A stretch of 64,000 nt of DNA from Jeotgalicoccus saudimassiliensis (GTDB taxonomy: Bacteria > Bacillota > Bacilli > Staphylococcales > Salinicoccaceae). The notes below the pieces were generated by a model. The model was not told the origin of the DNA. It did not search any database and worked only from the letters and a program-made list of their open reading frames with translations. How positions within the stretch are numbered: the first letter of the stretch is position 1; every line of letters starts with the position of its first letter. The DNA is taken from NCBI RefSeq assembly GCF_000756715.1, contig NZ_CCSE01000001.1, positions 1,642,001-1,706,000 of the forward strand. Direction: 5' to 3'. Below are positions 53,976 to 62,528 of this stretch, in pieces. The position numbers and the translations under genes were made by a program.

Positions 53976-55181
53976 TCATGAATGATTGGAAACCTGTTTG
54001 TTTTTACCTGACGCCATACCGGAAACGAGCATTACTGCCGAGAATACTGCGAGCATCGTGAGCGGCAGCGCCCAGCTGCCTGTTAAATCCTGCAGGCCGC
54101 CGACCATCACGGGTCCGACTGCTGCAAGCAGGTAGCCGAATGACTGTGCCATACCCGACAGTTCAGCTGCTTCATAGCCGTCATTTGTTCTCAGTGTAAA
54201 GAACATCATGGACAGTGAGAAGGCACTGCCGTTACCGGCACCAAGCATAATTATCCAGAGAATCGACAGGTCTGAAAATCCTGCGAAGAGACCGAGGACA
54301 CCGCCGAGTATCATACCGCTGCTCGCGATTGCAATCGGCACCTGGTTTTTCATCTTGTCCGCAATTACCGGAATAATGAATGTAAATGGAATGCTTGCAA
54401 ACTGGAATATAAAGACACCCCAGCCGGCAAGCTTAATGTCGTAGCCGTTTGCCGTTAAGATTGTCGGCAGCCATGTAATCAGCGTATAGAAAATTAGCGA
54501 CTGGGCACCCATAAAGAGTGTGATTTTCCATGCGAGCGGTGAACGCAGCATGCCGCCGATGTTTTGATTGTTAAGCTTCTTTTTGCCGGCATGCTTTTTC
54601 GTCAGCTGCGGCAGCCAGATCAGGAGCGTAATAAACGCGAGACCTGACCATATAATCAGTGAGCCGCGCCATCCAACATTTCCTGATGTTGCGATGGGAA
54701 TGCTGAGACCTGACCCGAGCGCACCGAAAACATTCATAATAATCGCATACATTCCTGTCATCAGCCCAATTTTATACGGGAAGTTCATCTTAATAATTCC
54801 CGGTATTAACACATTGCCGACTGCGATTGCGAGACCGATCATCAATGTACCGGTAAACAGCAGGGTGATGCCGCCTGCCGAACGAATGAGAATGCCGGTA
54901 ATCAGTAACAGCAGTGAAATTGCGATCGTGAGCTCCATGCCGATTTTGTTTGCGATTTTCGGTGCAAATGGTGACAACAGTGCAAACGCGATTAACGGCA
55001 GTGTAGTAATCGTGCCTGCAAGTGCGTTGCTGATGCCGAAATCATCTCTTATAAACGACACGAGTGCCCCTGCGGAAGTTAACGGGATTCTCAGGTTTGC
55101 ACCAACTAAAATTACACCTGTAATCAGCAGCCATCTTAAGTGCTTACTGTTCAGCAGAGATTGATCTATCCGATTATCCAA
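53976..55181 (-). CDS. MFS transporter, CynX/NimT type
   Basis: 401 residues with about twelve helices. HLRWLLITGVILVGANLRIPLTSAGALVSFIRDDFGIS at the N-terminus, with AxLRxP in helix 1, is the CynX/NimT signature. Substrates in the family include cyanate and 2-nitroimidazole; here unknown. TTG start behind GGAGGAG, 15 nt after the GNAT stop, so the two genes form a minus-strand operon. Confidence 0.87.
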   Translation of the reverse strand: MDNRIDQSLLNSKHLRWLLITGVILVGANLRIPLTSAGALVSFIRDDFGISNALAGTITTLPLIAFALLSPFAPKIANKIGMELTIAISLLLLITGILIRSAGGITLLFTGTLMIGLAIAVGNVLIPGIIKMNFPYKIGLMTGMYAIIMNVFGALGSGLSIPIATSGNVGWRGSLIIWSGLAFITLLIWLPQLTKKHAGKKKLNNQNIGGMLRSPLAWKITLFMGAQSLIFYTLITWLPTILTANGYDIKLAGWGVFIFQFASIPFTFIIPVIADKMKNQVPIAIASSGMILGGVLGLFAGFSDLSILWIIMLGAGNGSAFSLSMMFFTLRTNDGYEAAELSGMAQSFGYLLAAVGPVMVGGLQDLTGSWALPLTMLAVFSAVMLVSGMASGKNKQVSNHS

Positions 55182-55196
55182 TAATTGTCTCCTCCA

Positions 55197-55721
55197 TTAA
55201 TTTGACGGTAAAATTTTTTCGGCTATAAGATCTGTCTGTTCGTCATCTCCCATAAAGAAAGAATGAGACCCTGTTTTCTTAAAGCCCTGTTTTTTATAAA
55301 AGCCGATGGCATTATCGTTCTCCTCCCACACACCGAGCCAGACCTTTGTCTTTTTCAGTGAGTGTGCAATGCTGTATGCGTGATTCAGCAATGCTTTGCC
55401 AAAGCCCTGTTTATGATATTCAGAGAGCACATAAATTCTTTGAACTTCAAGCGCATCGGAACCCATCGGTTCAGACTGAGCATCATTGATATTTACTTTT
55501 AAATATCCGGCAGGCACATCGCCGCTGTATATAAAATAAAACTTTGATTCCGGGTGCCTCAGCTCTTCTGTAATCCTGTCGATTGTAAAAGCGGAATCGG
55601 TATAAGCCTTCATGTTTTCAGCTGTGTTCTGGGCCCGGAATGCTTCATAAAACGTATCATAACTTAATTTTAACAGCGTCTCTCTGTCATTTACAGTGCA
55701 CTGTACTATATGTGGGGTCAT
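55197..55721 (-). CDS. GNAT family N-acetyltransferase
   Basis: 174 residues. The acetyl-CoA loop is VLSEYHKQGFGKALLNHAYSIAH (Q-x-x-G-x-G/A), followed by VWLGVWEENDNAIGFYKKQGFKKTGSHSFFMGDDEQTDLIAEKIL. This is the pattern of PaiA/small amine acetyltransferases. The upstream gene of an operon with a CynX-type transporter, which may hint at a shared toxic substrate. Confidence 0.85.
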   Translation of the reverse strand: MTPHIVQCTVNDRETLLKLSYDTFYEAFRAQNTAENMKAYTDSAFTIDRITEELRHPESKFYFIYSGDVPAGYLKVNINDAQSEPMGSDALEVQRIYVLSEYHKQGFGKALLNHAYSIAHSLKKTKVWLGVWEENDNAIGFYKKQGFKKTGSHSFFMGDDEQTDLIAEKILPSN

Positions 55722-55811
55722 GTACTCACCTCTGTATTATTTATTTCCCTACTATACATGAAAACAGGTATTTAATCACAGCCGGCATATTGAAAAGAAA
55801 AAGTGCGACGG

Positions 55812-56333
55812 CTACAGCCAGTCGCACTTCCACATACCATCATTAAATTTATAAAGGAGCCGGGCATAGCCGCCCTCATTTAACGCCTGGTAAAACTCGA
55901 TTTCAGACGGTACGGTCTTATACGCATTTAAGTCGCGGACCGATGCATCCAGATTATCGGCAACATGTGAAAAATCAGCTGTCTGAATGGCGGTACCTTT
56001 AATGCGTATTTGACGGCCTTGTTCACGCCAGTAAATATTTAATGCAGTACTGCTGTTGTGAGCGAGCTGTCTTACTTTGCTTCGGGCTTTGCCGGTTTCA
56101 AAGTAAAAACCAGTCTCATCGACCGCCTTCAGCAGAACGACGCGTGAATCGGCAGTACCATTTTCATCAATCGTACCGAGCACCATGCTGTTTGGTTCTT
56201 TCGTGTCGTTCTCCACAGCATGAGCATACCATTCGGTGAAACGGTCGAACGGATTGGCATGCACCGTTTCGTCAGGCAGCGGGAACGGTCCGGTCATAAT
56301 CTTTGAATCTTTAAGCATCTCGTTAATGTTCAT
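55812..56333 (-). CDS. Pyridoxamine 5'-phosphate oxidase-like flavoprotein
   Basis: 173 residues versus about 215 for PdxH. FMN-binding pattern MVLGTIDENGTADSRVVLLKAVDETGFYFETGKARSKVRQL, then LNIYWREQGRQIRIKGTA. The C-terminal RLHDR substrate motif of PdxH is replaced by YARLLYK. It may therefore not be a true PNP oxidase but a related flavin or haem-binding enzyme. GGGGTG precedes the ATG. Confidence 0.8.
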   Translation of the reverse strand: MNINEMLKDSKIMTGPFPLPDETVHANPFDRFTEWYAHAVENDTKEPNSMVLGTIDENGTADSRVVLLKAVDETGFYFETGKARSKVRQLAHNSSTALNIYWREQGRQIRIKGTAIQTADFSHVADNLDASVRDLNAYKTVPSEIEFYQALNEGGYARLLYKFNDGMWKCDWL

Positions 56334-56457
56334 ATGTACACCCCGGTATCATTGTTAGGTAAATCGTATCATAATTTTGATGTTTTAAGCATTGGCACTC
56401 CGTCCATTTTATTAATATACTTAAATTAATACTTTCTTTGAGGACAGTGATGATGCA

Positions 56458-57876
56458 ATGAAATCTAAAAGAATAGCAATTGCAGGTGCGGGAGTGGCCG
56501 GAATTTCCATTGTTAAATTTTTTGTAAACGATAAACGGTTCAGTGAACGGTTGAAAATTGATATTTATGATGCACCGGCAACGATGGGGCGGGGGTATGC
56601 GTACCAGCATGACGATGACCATCTCATTATTAACTTGCCGGCGGAGGAAATGTCGCTGACTGCGGATCCTGATGATTACGTAAGCTGGCTGGAAAGAAAC
56701 GGATATCAGGCTGAAAGCTATACGAGCCGGCGCGTGTTTGGCGAATACATGCACAGTACGCTGACTGCACTGAAGGAAGGGCACAGCAATATTAATATTA
56801 TTAAAAATTATGCAGACAACATTACATTTAACGAAGACAGTGAAACCTACACGCTGCATTCAGGTAATGAAAGACGGGATTACGATGCCGTGTATCTAAT
56901 GACAGGTGAGCTGTCATACAGTGATCCGTATGAATTGAAAGGTGAACCGGATTATTTCTATAATCCGTATCCGATAGAAGAGAATTTAAATAATCTCAAA
57001 GGAAGAATCGGAATTATCGGCAGCGGGCTGTCTGCAATCGACAGCTTCAGATATTTACTCCGAAACGGGCATGATCAGGTATATGTTCTGTCGAGAAGCG
57101 GGGAAATGCCTGCTGTCAGAGGTACGTATTTTGATATTCAGCCTGAATGCCTGACACTTGGCGCTGCCATGCAGCACGAAAAGGACGGCTTGATTCCACT
57201 TGAACAGATTGTGGAGCTTTTTATAGAGGAAATGACAGCGCAGGGACTCGATATGTCACTGTTTGAACGTAAAACCGACCGCCCGGAAATTGATTTAAAG
57301 TATGATCTTGAGCATATGGATACGGTCGGTAAACTCCAGTATTTAATTGTGAACCTTGAAGATACATTTAAAACGCTGTTTAAATATTTGTCACGAAGCG
57401 ATAAGCGTAAGTTTTTACAGGATTATCATCCCTATATTAACGGGAATCATTCACCGATGCCGCCGCACGGTGCAGAACAGATTCTCGAATGGATTGATGA
57501 AGACAGACTGATCTTTATGCACGGGATGGATTCCGTATCGGCAGATAATGGCTTTACGGTAACGTTTGAAGACGGTGGATCCGAAAATTTCGATATTTTA
57601 ATTAATGCTACAGGGCCTGTGAAAAATATAGAAAAAGATAATACTGAACTGATTCAGAATATGTATGATGCGCTAATACTTGAAGCGGATGAGTTCGGCG
57701 GGGCGCTGCTGAGCAAAGATCACGAGATAATCAGTCCGAGATTCGGTACATTGGGTAATTTCTATACAATCGGTGCACTGTCTGCGGGCTCGGATTATTT
57801 AATCAGAGGTGTCGGCATGCTGTCGAAAGAAACAGAAGAACTGGTCAGTCATTTCTACAATACAAATGGTGAATAA
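56458..57876 (+). CDS. FAD/NAD(P)-binding protein (NAD_binding_9 type)
   Basis: 472 residues. FAD loop RIAIAGAGVAGISIVKFF at the N-terminus and a second nucleotide loop GRIGIIGSGLSAIDSFRYLL at about 185, as in flavin monooxygenase/hydroxyacylglutathione-type 'FAD-NAD(P)-binding' proteins. GRGYAYQHDDDHLIINLPAEEMSL follows the first domain and is typical of this group. The reaction is unknown. Single gene, 100 nt upstream of an MFS transporter. Confidence 0.82.
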   Translation: MKSKRIAIAGAGVAGISIVKFFVNDKRFSERLKIDIYDAPATMGRGYAYQHDDDHLIINLPAEEMSLTADPDDYVSWLERNGYQAESYTSRRVFGEYMHSTLTALKEGHSNINIIKNYADNITFNEDSETYTLHSGNERRDYDAVYLMTGELSYSDPYELKGEPDYFYNPYPIEENLNNLKGRIGIIGSGLSAIDSFRYLLRNGHDQVYVLSRSGEMPAVRGTYFDIQPECLTLGAAMQHEKDGLIPLEQIVELFIEEMTAQGLDMSLFERKTDRPEIDLKYDLEHMDTVGKLQYLIVNLEDTFKTLFKYLSRSDKRKFLQDYHPYINGNHSPMPPHGAEQILEWIDEDRLIFMHGMDSVSADNGFTVTFEDGGSENFDILINATGPVKNIEKDNTELIQNMYDALILEADEFGGALLSKDHEIISPRFGTLGNFYTIGALSAGSDYLIRGVGMLSKETEELVSHFYNTNGE

Positions 57877-57976
57877 GTAAACAGATTACAAATTTTATCG
57901 GCGCAGCTATAGACAATGTCTGTTATTTAATGGAAAATAGAGAGATTCAATCATTTATTAAGGAAGTGCAGTTATA

Positions 57977-59173
57977 TTGTCGGAAGTATATAAAGACAGA
58001 TTGTGGACGAAGGATTTTATCAACACATCAATAGTGAACTTTGCACTGATGATGTCACAGTACCTGCTGCTCGTAACAATGGCGATGTACGCCACGCAGG
58101 AATACGGCGCATCTGTAGCAATGGCCGGACTGGTATCCAGTGCATTTATTATCGGTTCGCTGATCGGAAGGTTATTCGGCGGAAAACACATTACAGCGAT
58201 GGGCGGCAAAAAGATGCTCCTGATCGGTTCGGGATTTATCGTTCTGCTGACTGCTTCATACATGATTCCGATGGGCATCTATCCGCTGATAGTTCTCCGT
58301 ATATTACACGGAATGGCGATGGGCTATGCGATGACGGCAACCGGAACGATTATTGCCCAGATTATACCGCCGAGCAGAAATGGTGAAGGTATCGGCTACT
58401 TCAGTATGTCAGTAGTTCTGGCAACGGCAGTCGGGCCGCTGATTGGTGTCGCGTTAATTGCAGCATACGGATTTATCAGTATTTTTATCTTTTCATTCTC
58501 GATGGCTGTAATCAGTCTCGTGATAGGGCTGACAGTCAATGCACCGCCGATGAGACCGATTAAATCATCTGAGACCGGTAAATTTGATATCTTTAACTTC
58601 TTTGAAAAACGTGCAATTCCAATTTCGGCCGTAATGTTCGTTATGGCATTCGCTTATTCGGGGATTTTATCTTACGTGACTGCATACGCAGAAAGCATCA
58701 GCCTCATTCAGGCCGGCAGTCTCTACTTTACGGTATACGGTGTGACGGTGCTGCTGTCACGCCCGATTACAGGACCGCTCCTTGACCGTAAAGGGGCAAA
58801 CGTTGTCATGTATCCGGCGATTATTATGTTTGCGATCGGACTTGCTGTAATCAGTCAGGCTTCAATAACGATTATGTTCCTGGTTGCGGCAGTACTGATT
58901 GGTTTCGGTTACGGCAACGTCCAGTCGATTACACAGGCGCTGTCCATTAAAGTTACACCGCCGGAACGTCTCGGACTCGCGAATACGACGTACTTTATAG
59001 CGCTGGATCTCGGCCTCGGTTTTGGACCGTTTCTGCTTGGTCCGATTGCAACGTCACTGGGTTACAGCGGAATGTATCTGACACTCGGATTTATCGTACT
59101 GGCGGGTATTATCGTATATTATTTACTGCACGGTCGGTTCGACAAACATATTACTCAAAAACACAGAGCATAG
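57977..59173 (+). CDS. MFS transporter
   Basis: 398 residues, twelve helices. Helix 2-3 loop GRLFGGKHITAMGGKKMLLIG contains the MFS motif A-like sequence, and RILHGMAMGYAMTATGTIIAQIIPPSRNGEGIGYFSM is the YwoG/YfkF-type drug-proton antiporter helix 4-5. The exported compound is unknown. TTG start behind AAGGAAGTG. Cotranscription with the FAD protein is possible. Confidence 0.87.
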   Translation: MSEVYKDRLWTKDFINTSIVNFALMMSQYLLLVTMAMYATQEYGASVAMAGLVSSAFIIGSLIGRLFGGKHITAMGGKKMLLIGSGFIVLLTASYMIPMGIYPLIVLRILHGMAMGYAMTATGTIIAQIIPPSRNGEGIGYFSMSVVLATAVGPLIGVALIAAYGFISIFIFSFSMAVISLVIGLTVNAPPMRPIKSSETGKFDIFNFFEKRAIPISAVMFVMAFAYSGILSYVTAYAESISLIQAGSLYFTVYGVTVLLSRPITGPLLDRKGANVVMYPAIIMFAIGLAVISQASITIMFLVAAVLIGFGYGNVQSITQALSIKVTPPERLGLANTTYFIALDLGLGFGPFLLGPIATSLGYSGMYLTLGFIVLAGIIVYYLLHGRFDKHITQKHRA

Positions 59174-59177
59174 AAAC

Positions 59178-59216
59178 ATCACCTGTCATTTACATGGCAG
59201 GTGATATTTTTGTTTT
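59178..59216 (+). terminator. Terminator after the MFS gene
   Basis: ATCACCTGTCAT pairs with ATGGCAGGTGAT, followed by ATTTTTGTTTT; the T tract runs into the -35 box of the next promoter. Confidence 0.85.
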
Positions 59217-59236
59217 ACCGGGGATTATAAGGGTAC
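59212..59236 (+). promoter_or_regulatory. SigB promoter of the VLRF1 gene
   Basis: GTTTTA, 13 nt, GGGTAC, 42 nt before the start codon; one of the best SigB matches here. Confidence 0.75.
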
Positions 59237-59278
59237 TGTACTGGAATGATGTAATTCTGAAAGGGGAGTAAGATAAGA

Positions 59279-60070
59279 ATGTCATTAGCAAAGATTATTG
59301 AGGAAATCAAAGGGAAACGCGACAGTACCGGTGTGCTGACGATTTACTTAAACACTGATGCCAGTGCAGGGAATCTGTCAAACGGTGAATGGAAAATTCA
59401 TTTAAAAAACGGTTTAAAAGAACTGAAGGAAGAAGTAAAAGATAAAGATGATCAATCAGAGCTGAAAGCTTTGAAGAAACTGCAGGATAAGGTGGAAAAA
59501 GAAATTGCCGTGCATCAGCGTGAAATGCGTAAAGGATTTATATTAGTTGCATCTGCTGATGGTGAACTCTGGAAAGCGAGAGTCCTGCAGGTTCCGGTAT
59601 CGACTTCATTCCATTGGGGAGAAACTGCACAAACCCAGCAGATTGAAGAACTCGAACAGCGATTCCCTGAAACAGCACTGGTAGTAGTACAGCAGTCTGA
59701 CGTGACATTTATCGAAACATCACTTGGAATTATCAGAGAGACGAAAAAATACAGCTGGGACGTCGACAGTGAAAACTGGATTGATTATGGTGAAGCGGCT
59801 CAGCCGGCGGCGCGGGGCGGCGGTAAAGATGAGTTCCAGGACCGCTTTTTAGAAAACCAGCACCGCTGGTACAAGAGTCTGGCAGCGCAGCTGGAAAAAG
59901 AAGTTAAAGAACGCGGTCTTGAAGGTGTGTATCTCATCGGGACGAAGGAGTCGGTCGGTGAAATTGAATCCAATATGAGTCCGGATAAGATTCGGGGTGT
60001 CATTACGAAAAACCTGGGTTCAAAACCGGACCATGAAATTTTAAATGAAGTCTTTGAGACGTTAATATAG
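59279..60070 (+). CDS. VLRF1-family (Vms1-like) aeRF1-type release factor
   Basis: 263 residues. The N-terminal part (TGVLTIYLNTDAS...) is the typical start of bacterial eRF1-like proteins. The middle domain has a Gly-rich loop ARGGGKDEFQDRF (about 178-190), where Vms1/eRF1 relatives hold their catalytic loop, followed by ENQHRWYKSLAAQLEKEVKERGLEGVYLIGTKE. The family is proposed to act in ribosome rescue or peptidyl-tRNA release. The SigB promoter suggests stress use. Terminator follows. Confidence 0.8.
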   Translation: MSLAKIIEEIKGKRDSTGVLTIYLNTDASAGNLSNGEWKIHLKNGLKELKEEVKDKDDQSELKALKKLQDKVEKEIAVHQREMRKGFILVASADGELWKARVLQVPVSTSFHWGETAQTQQIEELEQRFPETALVVVQQSDVTFIETSLGIIRETKKYSWDVDSENWIDYGEAAQPAARGGGKDEFQDRFLENQHRWYKSLAAQLEKEVKERGLEGVYLIGTKESVGEIESNMSPDKIRGVITKNLGSKPDHEILNEVFETLI

Positions 60071-60078
60071 TAAAGTTA

Positions 60079-60105
60079 AAAAGCAGCGGCTCTGCCGCTG
60101 CTTTT
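60079..60105. terminator. Terminator between VLRF1 gene and dsdA
   Basis: AAAAGCAGCGG pairs with CCGCTGCTTTT around CTCTG; symmetric, so it can serve both converging genes. Confidence 0.8.
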
Positions 60106-60110
60106 CCTGT

Positions 60111-61403
60111 CTAAATTAAGCTTTTCCCTTGTTTATAATATTCCTGATAAACTGCATCAGGCACCATATTGCCGCCGGTACTCCAGGCAATATGGACACC
60201 TCCCTTTTTGACGGCAGCAGGCCCGGATACACCTGCCAGTGCTGAAGGTTCGAGTTTAATATTTTCTTTATCATCCATTTCGGCAAGCATTTTAAATAAG
60301 TTTTCATCACTGACTGTATATGACCCGCTGATCAGGTTTTCCAGCAGTTTGCCGACGAACCCGGATGCTCTGCCGACAGCAAGGCCGTCTGCAGCTGTCA
60401 CATTATCCATGCCGAAATCCTGAACGGATATTTTATCGTGATAACCGGTCATCAGTCCGAGTGTCATACACGGTGCATGCGTCGGTTCAGCAAAGTAGCA
60501 GTTTACAGCATTGCCGAAAACAACTTTAAGCCCGAAAGCAATGCCGCCGGGACCGCCGCCGACACCGCATGGCAGATATACATTCAGCGGCTGTTCGGTG
60601 CTGATGTTGATATTCTCTGCCTGCAGCTGGGCTTTCAGGCGTATTGCCGCTACGGCATAGCCTAAAAACAGCGTGATTGAATTTTCATCATCGATAAAGT
60701 AGCTTTTCGGGTCGCCGACAGTCTCTCCGCGTCCTTCAGCGACAGCTTTTGAATAGTCATCACTGTGCTCGATGACAGTCACACCTTTTGAGCGGAGCAT
60801 ATCTTTCTTCCATTTCCTCGCATCGTCAGACATATGAATAATGACATTAAAGCCGAGTTCTGCACCCATAATCCCGATGCTCAGTCCGAGGTTTCCGGTC
60901 GAACCGCAGACGAGAGTATACTGTGAAAAATGCTGTTTAAATTCGTCATCTGCAAACTTTTTATAATCTCCATCTTCGGTAATCAGTCCGGCCTCCAATG
61001 CAAGCTTTTCAGCGAACGCCAGCACTTCGTAAATACCGCCCCGTGCTTTAACAGAACCCGAGATTGGGAGCTTGTTATCTTCTTTTAAATAAAAAGAGCC
61101 GTTAATTTCCGTGCTGCTCTGCTGTTTTAAGCTGTCCTGAATATGTGTGAGTTCAGTCAGAGGAGACTCAATAATACCTGCCTGCTCTTCTGTTTCCGGA
61201 AATACATGTGCGATATACGGTGCAAAGCGTTTCAGACGGGCTTCCGCATCCAGAATATCCTGTTCACCGAGCGATAAGTCCGGGAGAATCTGTGCAGCCG
61301 GCAGCAGTTGATCATTCAGCCACAGCACTTCCTTATATTCCATCATATTTTTAAGTTTTGGAAATTCATTTTGCCATTGTTCGATTGATTTATTAAGTAT
61401 CAC
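60111..61403 (-). CDS. dsdA: D-serine ammonia-lyase (DsdA)
   Basis: 430 residues, near the E. coli DsdA length. PLP Lys119 in LPISGSVKARGGIYEVL, the Gly-rich phosphate loop CGSTGNLGLSIGIMGAELGF and VYLPCGVGGGPGGIAFGLK are diagnostic. It turns D-serine into pyruvate and ammonia, a detoxification step for bacteria exposed to urine or host tissue. There is no dsdX/dsdC beside it. Monocistronic. Confidence 0.93.
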   Translation of the reverse strand: MILNKSIEQWQNEFPKLKNMMEYKEVLWLNDQLLPAAQILPDLSLGEQDILDAEARLKRFAPYIAHVFPETEEQAGIIESPLTELTHIQDSLKQQSSTEINGSFYLKEDNKLPISGSVKARGGIYEVLAFAEKLALEAGLITEDGDYKKFADDEFKQHFSQYTLVCGSTGNLGLSIGIMGAELGFNVIIHMSDDARKWKKDMLRSKGVTVIEHSDDYSKAVAEGRGETVGDPKSYFIDDENSITLFLGYAVAAIRLKAQLQAENINISTEQPLNVYLPCGVGGGPGGIAFGLKVVFGNAVNCYFAEPTHAPCMTLGLMTGYHDKISVQDFGMDNVTAADGLAVGRASGFVGKLLENLISGSYTVSDENLFKMLAEMDDKENIKLEPSALAGVSGPAAVKKGGVHIAWSTGGNMVPDAVYQEYYKQGKSLI

Positions 61404-61486
61404 AGCACCATCTCCTTGAATATTATTATACTTAAATTTTAAAAAACATAAAAATAAGCAGGTCTATGTTGACCTGCCGGTGAATA

Positions 61487-61903
61487 TTATAATCTTTTAC
61501 CGTCATCACTGACTTTGTTCATGTCGACGACTTCAGTATCTGCATCGTAAGGCACATTTTTAAGACTTGCCCTGTCGACACCTCCTAAATCCGGATTGTC
61601 GATATACAGAATAAACTGGTGATGCTCCAGAGCGTAATGATAAGCTTCTTCCTGTTCATGTGTCAGTCCGAGATTGCCAATACGGCGGTCTTCCGGCTCA
61701 CCCGCAGAGAAATAAGTAATCATTTTGTCTCCGGCGCTTCCGTCGATTGTTTTCGTTTCAATATCTTCATTTAATTCGACACTTTCGAAAGAAGAATTCG
61801 AAAAAATAGTCAGGTGTTCATTCGTTACATTGTGTTCTCTTCGCAATAAGTGAATACGATTCAGTAAATCAGTTTCATTAAGAAATGTTTCCAATCTGGC
61901 CAA
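61487..61903 (-). CDS. YflT-type general stress protein (short form)
   Basis: 138 residues. It begins ARLETFLNETDLLNRIHLLRREHNVTNEHLTIFS, the ~100-residue YflT domain also found in the larger neighbour at 62529. TTG is used as start because GGGAGGGG lies 7 nt upstream, exactly as in the longer paralogue. The tail (PYDADTEVVDMNKVSDDGKRL) is polar. YflT is heat- and SigB-induced in B. subtilis; the role is unknown. A SigB promoter lies 42 nt upstream. Confidence 0.78.
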   Translation of the reverse strand: MARLETFLNETDLLNRIHLLRREHNVTNEHLTIFSNSSFESVELNEDIETKTIDGSAGDKMITYFSAGEPEDRRIGNLGLTHEQEEAYHYALEHHQFILYIDNPDLGGVDRASLKNVPYDADTEVVDMNKVSDDGKRL

Positions 61904-61944
61904 TAATATCCCCTCCCAGAGAGTTTCATATACATATAAAATAT

Positions 61945-61969
61945 TTACCCTGTCTGTTTGGAATGAAAC
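61945..61969 (-). promoter_or_regulatory. SigB promoter of the short YflT gene
   Basis: Minus strand: GTTTCA, 13 nt, GGGTAA, ending about 42 nt before the start codon. Position uncertain by about 2 nt. Confidence 0.7.
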
Positions 61970-61982
61970 AAAATCAGCTTTT

Positions 61983-62429
61983 TTATGATTTTGGACCGGT
62001 CGGCCGGCTTTCATACAGTTCAATCCATTCATCGACTGTCATTTTTTCGGCAAGTTCACCGAGCAGCTCATACGGAATCTTTTTCGGATTGGTGAATCTG
62101 ATACAGCTTTTACCCATGTTCAGTTTTGTTTTCATATGTTTCGGATACTCTTCTGTAAACCAGTCGAGAAGTTCCGGTTTACGGTACATACCCATATGAT
62201 ATACAGCGAGGTGCCGCTTTTGGGCGGCGACTCCGATAAACGGCAGCGGCTCGTTATCGACGTGATAGCCGGCCGGATAACGGTCGAGTGGAACTTGAAA
62301 GCCGGGCATACCGTGTGAGATGCTGATTTCAAAACCCGGGGGCAGGTGTGACTCTATCGTATTCCATGTGTCTAAAAACGCATCTTTCCATCTATCTTCC
62401 ACACTTGCAGCGTAGTCATCGAAATTCAT
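61983..62429 (-). CDS. DUF1801 domain protein (YdhG-like)
   Basis: 148 residues. SHGMPGFQVPL..., PLPFIGVAAQKRHLAVYHMGMY and MGKSCIRFTNPKKIPYELLGELAEKMTVDEWIELYE fit the DUF1801/YdeI-like fold of frataxin-like topology. Function unknown. The SigB promoter of the next gene begins just after its stop. Confidence 0.85.
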   Translation of the reverse strand: MNFDDYAASVEDRWKDAFLDTWNTIESHLPPGFEISISHGMPGFQVPLDRYPAGYHVDNEPLPFIGVAAQKRHLAVYHMGMYRKPELLDWFTEEYPKHMKTKLNMGKSCIRFTNPKKIPYELLGELAEKMTVDEWIELYESRPTGPKS

Positions 62430-62486
62430 AATATCCCGCCTTTATGTCATTTGTTTCTATTATAATCAATATCCTCTATGTATAAG

Positions 62487-62512
62487 TGAAATACCCGGGA
62501 ATATCCCGGGTA
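62487..62512 (-). terminator. Hairpin after the long YflT-DUF2382 gene
   Basis: ACCCGGGA pairs with TCCCGGGT; the tail is ATTTC on the minus strand, so termination may be moderate. Confidence 0.55.
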
Positions 62513-62528
62513 ATTTTAAATTGCTGTA

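Noticed and set aside
54568-55164. 198-codon open frame antisense to the CynX-type transporter
   Set aside because: Shadow of a hydrophobic gene; no ribosome site and no recognisable protein pattern.
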